A DNA stretch of 64,000 nt, taken from the NCBI GenBank assembly GCA_958295725.1, contig OY282368.1, positions 186,001 through 250,000 on the forward strand. The letters run 5' to 3'. The DNA is from an uncultured Alphaproteobacteria bacterium (GTDB lineage: Bacteria; Pseudomonadota; Alphaproteobacteria; UBA2966). This document shows positions 54,856-61,283 of this stretch, in pieces. Positions within the stretch are counted from its first letter, which is position 1; the number at the start of each line of letters is the position of its first letter. Under the pieces are notes generated by a model. It was not told the DNA's origin. It did no database searches and was given only the letters and a program-made list of their open reading frames with translations. The translations under genes were made by a program, and so were the position numbers.

Positions 54856-57605
54856 CCGATACGGTCACCTTCACCCTCGACGGTCGCGAAGTCACGGCCC
54901 GACCGGGGGAGAGCATCTGGCAGGTCGCGGCACGGCGCGGCGCGGATATCCCCCACCTTTGCTGGTCGACGGCGCCGCTCTATCGGGCGGACGGCAACTG
55001 CCGCGCCTGCATGGTCGAAATCGAGGGCGAGCGCGTGCTCGCGGCGTCGTGTATCCGCGAGCCGACCGACGGCATGACCGTGAGCACCGCGAGCGACCGG
55101 GCGACGACGGCCCGCGCCATGGTCATGGAACTGCTGTTGGCGGACCAGCCGCCCCGGGAGTCGGCTCACGATCCGAAGTCGCGGCTGTGGCGGTGGGCGG
55201 ACGAAATGGGCAAGCGGGAAAGCCGTTTCCCGGCCCGGACGAGCCCGGCGCCCGACGCGAGCCACCCGGCGATGGCCGTCAACCTCGACGCCTGCATCCA
55301 CTGCAACCTGTGTGTCCGCGCCTGCCGGGAGATACAGGTCAACGACGTGATCGGCATGGCCTACCGGGGACGCCACGCCAAGATCGTCTTCGACTTCGAC
55401 GACCCCATGGGGCGGAGTACCTGCGTGGGTTGCGGAGAATGCGTGCAGGCCTGTCCCACCGGCGCCCTGATGCCCGCCGCGGAGGTCGGCAAGGAGGAGA
55501 TCGACCGCCGGGTGGACAGCGTTTGCCCCTACTGCGGCGTCGGTTGTCAGATCACCTACAACATCAAGGGCGACAGGATCCTGTCCGTGGACGGCCGCGA
55601 TGGACCCGCCAATCGCGGACGGCTCTGCGTCAAGGGCCGCTACGGGTTCGACTACGTGGCCCATCCCGGCCGCTTGACCAGGCCGCTCATCCGCAAGGAA
55701 GGCGTCGGCAAGGACTCGTCCCTGGACATCGACCCGATGGATTCGTCGACGCACTTCCGGGAGGCGACCTGGGAGGAGGCGCTCGATTTCGCCGCCTCGG
55801 GCCTCAAGCGCGTCCGCGACGCGCACGGCGGCCAGGCCATGGCGGGCTTCGGCTCGGCCAAGGGATCGAACGAGGAGGCCTACCTCGTTCAGAAGCTGGT
55901 GCGCGTGGGGTTCGGCACCAACAACGTCGACCACTGCACGCGCCTCTGTCACGCCTCGTCGGTGGCGGCGCTGCTGGAGTGCATCGGGTCCGGCGCGGTC
56001 ACCGCCCCCTTTACCGAAGCGGGCAACGCGGATGTGATCGTCGTCACCGGCGCCAACCCCGCCGTCAACCATCCCGTCGCGGCCACGTTCTTCAAGAACG
56101 CGACCAGGAACGGCGCGAAGCTGATCGTCATGGACCCCCGCGGCCAGGCCCTGTCGCGGTACGCGACCCACATGCTGCGGTTCGAGGCCGGCTCGGACGT
56201 GGCGCTGCTCAACGCTATCATGCACACGATCGTGGAACGGGGCCTTTACGACGAGAACTACATCGCGGGCTTCACCGACGGATTCGACGAACTTGAGGAG
56301 CATCTGAAGGCGTTCACGCCGGAGGCGATGGCGCCGGTCTGCGGCATCGATCCGGATACGATCCGGGCGGTTGCGGAGATCATCGGCAACGCCCGCTCGG
56401 CGATGATTTTCTGGGGCATGGGGATCTCGCAGCACATCCACGGGACGGACAACGCGCGGTGCCTGATCTCGCTCGCCCTGATGACGGGACAGGTGGGCAG
56501 GCCGGGGAGCGGCCTTCACCCGTTGCGCGGCCAGAACAACGTCCAGGGCGCCTCGGACGCGGGCCTCATCCCGACCGTCTACCCCGACTACCAATCCGTC
56601 GAGAGCACGGAAGCCAGGGAGAAGTTCGAGAAGTTCTGGGACGCGGAACTCGATCCGGGCCGCGGTCTGACGGTGGTCGAGATCGCCAACGCCGCTTACG
56701 ACGGCGACATCAAGGCCCTCTACGTCATGGGCGAAAACCCGGCCATGTCGGATCCGGACGCGAGTCATGCCCGCGCGGCGCTGGCCCGGCTCGAGCATCT
56801 CGTCGTTCAGGACATCTTCATGACCGAGACCGCGATGTTCGCCGACGTCGTGCTGCCCGCCTCGGCATGGCCGGAGAAGGACGGGACTGTCACGAACACG
56901 AACCGGCAGGTCCAGATGGGGCGTCTGGCGCTGCCCATGCCCGGCGATTCGCGCCAGGACTGGTGGATCGTCCAGGAGATCGCCCGCCGTATCGGCCTCG
57001 ACTGGGACTACACCGGTCCCGCGGACATCTATGAGGAGATGCGGGAATGCATGGACAGCATTCGGGGTATTTCGTGGGAACGGCTGTCGCGGGAAAGCGC
57101 CGTCACCTACCCGTGCGCCTCGGAGGACGATCCGGGCAGGCCGATCATCTTCGGCGACGGCTACCCGACGCCGTCCGGTCGCGGCAAGTTCGTGCCGGCC
57201 GGGATCGTTCCGCCGGACGAGAGGCCCGACGACGACTATCCGACGATCCTGACCACGGGGCGCGTCCTCGAGCACTGGCATACCGGCGCCATAACCAGGA
57301 GAGCCAGCGTTCTCGACACGATCGAGCCCGAGGCCGTTTGCCACATGGCTCCACGGGACCTGCGAGACCTCGGCGCGAGGGGGGGCGACCGTGTACGTGT
57401 CTCGACCCGGCGCGGGACGATCGAGCTCGCGGTCCGCGCCGACCCCGACGTGCCGCCCGGGACCGTCTTCGTCCCCTTCGCCTTCGTGGAGGCCGCGGCG
57501 AACCTGTTGACCAACCCGGCGCTCGACCCGTTCGGGAAGATCCCCGAGTTCAAGTATTGCGCGGCGAAGGTGGAGAAGGTCGAGGCGGGCCTCGCGGCCG
57601 AGTAG
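54852..57605 (+). CDS. NAD-dependent formate dehydrogenase alpha (catalytic) subunit
   Basis: 917 residues. Iron-sulfur ligands are a [2Fe-2S] (Cys37, Cys50, Cys53, Cys67), two [4Fe-4S] ferredoxin-type clusters (Cys148/151/154/158 and Cys191/194/197/201) and the proximal [4Fe-4S] (Cys225/228/232/259). The metal-binding residue is Cys366 with His367 in HCTRLCHASSVAAL, at the position of selenocysteine in E. coli FdhF. The bis-pterin molybdopterin domain fills the rest, ending with the dinucleotide-binding domain. The His-Cys3 cluster motif seen in many NuoG-like N-termini is absent between residues 95 and 125. Mo or W use cannot be told. It oxidises formate to CO2, supplying NADH. Confidence 0.95.
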   Translation: MTDTVTFTLDGREVTARPGESIWQVAARRGADIPHLCWSTAPLYRADGNCRACMVEIEGERVLAASCIREPTDGMTVSTASDRATTARAMVMELLLADQPPRESAHDPKSRLWRWADEMGKRESRFPARTSPAPDASHPAMAVNLDACIHCNLCVRACREIQVNDVIGMAYRGRHAKIVFDFDDPMGRSTCVGCGECVQACPTGALMPAAEVGKEEIDRRVDSVCPYCGVGCQITYNIKGDRILSVDGRDGPANRGRLCVKGRYGFDYVAHPGRLTRPLIRKEGVGKDSSLDIDPMDSSTHFREATWEEALDFAASGLKRVRDAHGGQAMAGFGSAKGSNEEAYLVQKLVRVGFGTNNVDHCTRLCHASSVAALLECIGSGAVTAPFTEAGNADVIVVTGANPAVNHPVAATFFKNATRNGAKLIVMDPRGQALSRYATHMLRFEAGSDVALLNAIMHTIVERGLYDENYIAGFTDGFDELEEHLKAFTPEAMAPVCGIDPDTIRAVAEIIGNARSAMIFWGMGISQHIHGTDNARCLISLALMTGQVGRPGSGLHPLRGQNNVQGASDAGLIPTVYPDYQSVESTEAREKFEKFWDAELDPGRGLTVVEIANAAYDGDIKALYVMGENPAMSDPDASHARAALARLEHLVVQDIFMTETAMFADVVLPASAWPEKDGTVTNTNRQVQMGRLALPMPGDSRQDWWIVQEIARRIGLDWDYTGPADIYEEMRECMDSIRGISWERLSRESAVTYPCASEDDPGRPIIFGDGYPTPSGRGKFVPAGIVPPDERPDDDYPTILTTGRVLEHWHTGAITRRASVLDTIEPEAVCHMAPRDLRDLGARGGDRVRVSTRRGTIELAVRADPDVPPGTVFVPFAFVEAAANLLTNPALDPFGKIPEFKYCAAKVEKVEAGLAAE

Positions 57606-57704
57606 CGGTCATGCTCGGCTCCGCTCGACCGGAGTGCTCGTCGGCATGGTGTCTCCGCCGCCGCGTTCCTTGCGGTGCCGGCGAGGGACGGGACGGCGGA
57701 CGTA

Positions 57705-58322
57705 TCACGGCCGCGCCCCGACCAGACGCGCTGCTTCCGCCAGGTCTTCGGGGCTGTTGAGGTTGAAGAACGGATCGAACGGCCCGGCCGGGAACGACAC
57801 CTCCACGAGGCGGTGACGCGCCGTCCATGCGTCGATCTTGCGCAGCCCTTCCTCGACCAGCGCCGAACGCAACGCCCCGGCGAGGGCCACCGGCCAGAGC
57901 CCGAAGACCGGATGGGTCCGCCCCGCCGACCTGGCGCAGACGAGATCGGCCGCCGCCTCTTCCGCGGCCGCCAGGAACCGCTCGACGAGATCGAGCGGAA
58001 AGAAGGGGGCGTCGGTCGCGAAGGTCACGATCCAGCGGATCGTGGGCGCCCGTTCGACTGTCCAGTCCATGCCGGTGAGAACGCCGGCGAGCGGGCCGTG
58101 GAAGCCTTCCACCACGTCGGCCGCCACCGGGAGGCCATAGTCCGAAAACCGGGCGGGGTCGCCGTTGGCGTTGAGAAGGAGTGGTCCGACCTGCGGTCGC
58201 GCCCGCGCGACCGCGCGGGAAAGCAGTGTTTCCCCGCCGAGAGTCTCGAGGCATTTGTCGCCGCCCCCCATGCGGCGCGACCGCCCGCCGGCGAGGAGGA
58301 CGCCGGCGACGTCAGGCGGCAT
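57705..58322 (-). CDS. mobA: Molybdenum cofactor guanylyltransferase
   Basis: 205 residues. The GTP-binding motif is GVLLAGGRSRRMGGGDKCL, with later VTFATDAPFFPLDLVERF and a C-terminal FFNLNSPEDLAEA. MobA attaches GMP to Mo-molybdopterin to give the guanine dinucleotide (bis-MGD) needed by the formate dehydrogenase next door. It is downstream of fdhD, overlapping it by 11 bp, and convergent with the formate dehydrogenase genes. ATG 58322 gives the family start. Confidence 0.94.
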   Translation of the reverse strand: MPPDVAGVLLAGGRSRRMGGGDKCLETLGGETLLSRAVARARPQVGPLLLNANGDPARFSDYGLPVAADVVEGFHGPLAGVLTGMDWTVERAPTIRWIVTFATDAPFFPLDLVERFLAAAEEAAADLVCARSAGRTHPVFGLWPVALAGALRSALVEEGLRKIDAWTARHRLVEVSFPAGPFDPFFNLNSPEDLAEAARLVGARP

Positions 58323-59193
58323 CTTCCCGCGGGCTCGCCTCGCGCCGGACGCGGGGATTCTCTTCCGGCACCCGGTCGGGGTCGGCATCGAAGACGAGGC
58401 GGTCCCCGCCCGAGACGCAGAGGAACCGTTTGCCCTTCGCGCGCCCGATCAGCGTCAGGTTCGCCCGGCGCGCGAGCTCGACCCCCCAGGCCGTGAACCC
58501 CGACCGGGAGATGAGGATCGGAATCTCCATCCGCACGCACTTGATGACCATCTCGCTGGTCAGACGGCCCGTCGTATAGAAGATCTTGTTCTCCGACCCG
58601 ATGCCGTCGAGGCGCATGTAGCCGGCGATCTTGTCGATGGCGTTGTGGCGCCCTACGTCCTCCATGTAGATCAGCGGCCGGTCCGCCTCGCACAGCACGC
58701 ATCCGTGGATGGCGCCGGCGCGCAGATAGATGCTCGGCTGCGTGTTGATCGCGCGCGACAGCCCGTAGATCCATGAGGTCCTCACGATGGCGTCGGGCGG
58801 CAGAACGGTCTCGTCGAACTTTTCCATCACGTCGCCGAACGCCGTGCCCTGGGCGCATCCGGAGGTCAGCGTCCTGCGCTTCAACTTCTCCTCGAAGTCG
58901 GTTTCGCGCTCCGTCCGCACCACGACGACGTCGATTTCCTCGTCGACGTCGATCGCCACGATCTCTTCCGTCGGCCGAAGCATGTTCTGATTGAGCAGGT
59001 AGCCGACTGCAAGGCACTCGGGATAGTCGCCGATGGTCATCATGGTGACCACTTCCCGGGAGTTGAGGAAGAGCGTGAGCGGTCTCTCCACGGGCACGGC
59101 CGCCTCCGTGTCGGCACCCGTGTGGTCGGTGGCGCGGACGGTCTCGACGAGGCGCGGATTCAGCGGGTCCGGCGTGATGATAAACCTGAACAT
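58312..59193 (-). CDS. fdhD: Formate dehydrogenase sulfur-carrier/accessory protein FdhD
   Basis: 293 residues with the family blocks ERPLTLFLNSREVVTMMTIG, IHGCVLCEADRPLIYMEDVG, RHNAIDKIAGYM and SRSGFTAWGVELA. FdhD transfers sulfur from IscS to the bis-MGD cofactor. The Cys pair of E. coli FdhD (C-x2-C) appears here as a single Cys (TSGCAQGTAF). ATG 59193 is chosen with AGGTGG immediately upstream; an in-frame TTG at 59229 is less likely. It forms an operon with mobA. Confidence 0.94.
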   Translation of the reverse strand: MFRFIITPDPLNPRLVETVRATDHTGADTEAAVPVERPLTLFLNSREVVTMMTIGDYPECLAVGYLLNQNMLRPTEEIVAIDVDEEIDVVVVRTERETDFEEKLKRRTLTSGCAQGTAFGDVMEKFDETVLPPDAIVRTSWIYGLSRAINTQPSIYLRAGAIHGCVLCEADRPLIYMEDVGRHNAIDKIAGYMRLDGIGSENKIFYTTGRLTSEMVIKCVRMEIPILISRSGFTAWGVELARRANLTLIGRAKGKRFLCVSGGDRLVFDADPDRVPEENPRVRREASPREDAA

Positions 59194-59369
59194 GCCACCT
59201 ACTATGTGCGGCGGGAACGCGTCCGCCAAGGGAGTCGAGGGAATTTGTCGCGGTCGGATCCTGGACCCGCCTCCAGGTCCATGGGTCCGACTCGACGCGG
59301 GTTCGGTCAGGCCGCGTTGCGGCCGACGATCGCCTCGCGCAGGCCTTCCAGCAGGCCCTCGAGCTTCGC

Positions 59370-59705
59370 CTAGCTGTGCTCGATCGCCCGCAGGCCCCGC
59401 TCGACCGTCCGCAAGCCTTGTTCCACCGCCCCCAGGCGTTCCGGCAGGCTCTCGAACTTCGCTTGGTTATGCTCGACCGCCCGCAGGGCTTGCTCGACCG
59501 CCCCCAAGCGTTCCGGCAAGCCCTCGAGCTTCGCCTGGCTATGCTCGACCGCCCGAAGCCGCGCGTCCGGAACATCCATGCGTTTGCCGAGATGTTCGCC
59601 CAGATCGTCGATACGCTCGCCGAGCCGGGAGATGTCGGTCCTGAGCCAGGCGAACAAGCCGATCGTCAGCGCCGCGAGAGCGAGAAAGCCGCTGATTTCG
59701 ATCAT
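59370..59705 (-). CDS. Membrane-anchored coiled-coil protein ending at an in-repeat amber codon
   Basis: 111 residues. One N-terminal transmembrane segment (ISGFLALAALTIGLFAWL) is followed by heptad-type repeats such as AVEHSQAKLEGLPERLGAVE and AVEHNQAKFESLPERLGAVE. In the last repeat the codon corresponding to Gln in EHSQAKLE is TAG. If that codon were CAG the frame would continue AKLEGLLEGLREAIVGRNAA and stop at 59307-59309. The short form is therefore probably a truncated allele. Function is unknown; similar small coiled-coil membrane proteins are common near DNA and envelope genes. Confidence 0.6.
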   Translation of the reverse strand: MIEISGFLALAALTIGLFAWLRTDISRLGERIDDLGEHLGKRMDVPDARLRAVEHSQAKLEGLPERLGAVEQALRAVEHNQAKFESLPERLGAVEQGLRTVERGLRAIEHS

Positions 59706-59846
59706 CATGGCGGTCAACGTACACCCCGCCCGCGTCCCGGCGCAATGCGGCCGGCGAACCAGGACGGTCCCTTGCGGCGGACGCGCGCTTCAACTAGTGT
59801 CATCGCGCTTTCACGGAGACGGTCCGTCTTCCCGTGAACCAGGGTG

Positions 59847-59924
59847 GCGCCCGTAGCTCAGTTGGATCAGAGCGCCAGACTACGAATCTGGAGGCCGGGG
59901 GTTCGAGTCCTCCCGGGCGCGCCA
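59847..59924 (+). tRNA. tRNA-Arg(ACG)
   Basis: The acceptor pairs GCGCCCG with CGGGCGC, then G and an encoded CCA. The anticodon arm is CCAGA-CTACGAA-TCTGG, giving ACG. The D arm (AGCTCAGTTGGATCAGAGC) and T arm (GGGGGTTCGAGTCCTCCC) are normal. Length is 78 nt with CCA. Confidence 0.97.
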
Positions 59925-60099
59925 TTCCCTTGAAGGGCTGTGCCGCGGACACAAACGCCGGTCTCGGGCCGGATAGGGCCTTGACTCGGCGAGCGATATG
60001 GACGACACAGGCCGTGAAGTTTTACCGAAATCAGGGCTTGACCGTCTCCGACGGCATGGCTACGGTATTCAACGGGTTTCAGGATCGGGAGGTTTCGAG

Positions 60100-60423
60100 A
60101 TGTCCCTGCGAAAGACGATAACGGCGGCGGTCTCGGCTGGTGCGTTCGCGATGGTGCCCGCGCTTGCCTTCGGTCAGGCGCAATACCTTGAAAAGGGGGG
60201 GATGCCGGGAACGGCCTCCGCATCGGGCGCCGAGGCCGGGGCCGGGGCTGCCATGGGTGGCCTGACGGCCGGTACGATCGCAGCGGGTGTCGCCATCGCC
60301 GCGGCCATCGCGGTGGCGGTCGCCGCGGCCAGCGATGACGATGGGCCCGCAGGGACCAATGGGCCCGCAGGGACCACAAAGACCGGAGGGGGAGGGCCCG
60401 CAGGGACCACATCATCCAGGTGA
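60100..60423 (+). CDS. Small exported YjbE-like protein with GPAGT repeats
   Basis: 107 residues. A signal peptide (MSLRKTITAAVSAGAFAMVP with ALAFG-QAQY) is followed by a Gly/Ala-rich region, a hydrophobic stretch TIAAGVAIAAAIAVAVAAA and a tail with three GPAGT units. GGGAGG lies eight bases before ATG 60100. Low-complexity exported proteins of this kind (YjbE) accompany YjbF-type lipoproteins and export porins in exopolysaccharide loci, and a YjbF homologue lies just downstream. The role is inferred from context. Confidence 0.65.
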   Translation: MSLRKTITAAVSAGAFAMVPALAFGQAQYLEKGGMPGTASASGAEAGAGAAMGGLTAGTIAAGVAIAAAIAVAVAAASDDDGPAGTNGPAGTTKTGGGGPAGTTSSR

Positions 60424-60592
60424 CTTCCCGCAAAGGTTGTCGGGATCGGAGGGGCCGCCTTTTGGCTGCCCTTTCAATCTCACAGGCTCATGATTCCGCT
60501 GGCTCGGGTACGGCGTCGCCTGCACCGTGAGATCGTGCCCGGAGCCGGCGTCCTCGACCATCGGCGGCCTTCCCGGTTTCCAGGGGTTTCGG

Positions 60593-61270
60593 CTATATGG
60601 CGGCGGGCTTGAGCACCTCGATCTCGATCGGGGGAAAACTCCGGGCGACATGCTGGACGCTCTTCCACACGAACCCATCGAGCTTGTCGACCCAGTAGTA
60701 GTTGTGGAAGGACCAGTCGACGGCGTGCGCGGAGTTGGCCTCCTCGACGAGAACCGTTTCCAGTTCCAGATCGACGATTTCTATCCTGGCCGCGCCCAGG
60801 GGCGTGAACGTCGACTCGATGGGCAGGCCGTAGTGGTTGCCCTTGTCGATATCGACGGTCCGGCTGAATCCGACGGTCCGCGCCAGTCGGTGCGGAGACT
60901 CGCCTAGCGGATCCTCGCTCAACGAATTCGTCGCCCGGATGTTCTCCGGAAATCCGGCGGTCGCGACGACACGGCCATGCCTCGTCACGACGGTCGCGCG
61001 ATCCGCCGACAGCCAGTGCAGGTCCCGGCGTTCCATGCGCCCCAGAACCAGCAAAGACCTTGGCCCCCTCCCGATTTTCGCGCTAATAGAAGCGTAGGGT
61101 ATCTTGTCGATCAGTTGGCGGGTGATCTCGACATCGGGCTGACCGAAAGCGAGGAAACGAACCGCCTCGTAGAAATTCCCGAGGAGGGGGCTGGTCTGGC
61201 AACCGGTCGCCAACGCGGCGGCCCCGAACGCGATGAACTGGCGGCGGCCTGTCGTCCGGTCGGGTTTCAT
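60593..61270 (-). CDS. YjbF/GfcB-family outer-membrane lipoprotein
   Basis: 225 residues. A twin-arginine-like basic start (TTGRRQFIAFGAAAL) leads to the lipobox LATGC with Cys24, so it is a lipoprotein. The mature part matches the YjbF/GfcB family (FGQPDVEITRQLIDKIPYAS, RIEIVDLELETVLVEEANS, YYWVDKLDGFVWKSVQ). These lipoproteins belong to group 4 capsule/Yjb exopolysaccharide systems. ATG 61270 has GGAG eight bases upstream. The divergent export gene starts only 13 bp away. Confidence 0.85.
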   Translation of the reverse strand: MKPDRTTGRRQFIAFGAAALATGCQTSPLLGNFYEAVRFLAFGQPDVEITRQLIDKIPYASISAKIGRGPRSLLVLGRMERRDLHWLSADRATVVTRHGRVVATAGFPENIRATNSLSEDPLGESPHRLARTVGFSRTVDIDKGNHYGLPIESTFTPLGAARIEIVDLELETVLVEEANSAHAVDWSFHNYYWVDKLDGFVWKSVQHVARSFPPIEIEVLKPAAI

Positions 61271-61283
61271 AAGGAGGTCTCCG
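61271..61283. promoter_or_regulatory. Back-to-back ribosome binding sites shared by two divergent genes
   Basis: The plus strand reads AAGGAGGT at 61271-61278, five bases before TTG 61284. The minus strand reads GGAG at 61282-61279, eight bases before ATG 61270. The 13-bp gap leaves no room for promoters, so each gene must be transcribed from within the other one. Confidence 0.6.

Noticed and set aside
55941..55960. Selenocysteine codon in the formate dehydrogenase alpha subunit
   Set aside because: The position is a normal Cys codon (Cys366); there is no in-frame TGA.
54669..57344. 890-codon open frame on the minus strand opposite the formate dehydrogenase alpha subunit
   Set aside because: Antisense shadow; composition is Arg/Gly/Val-rich and it has no ribosome site or domain.
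59370..59560. CRISPR-like periodic repeat
   Set aside because: The periodicity is 3-based and encodes coiled-coil heptads; unit lengths and spacers do not fit an array. No other array was seen in the window.
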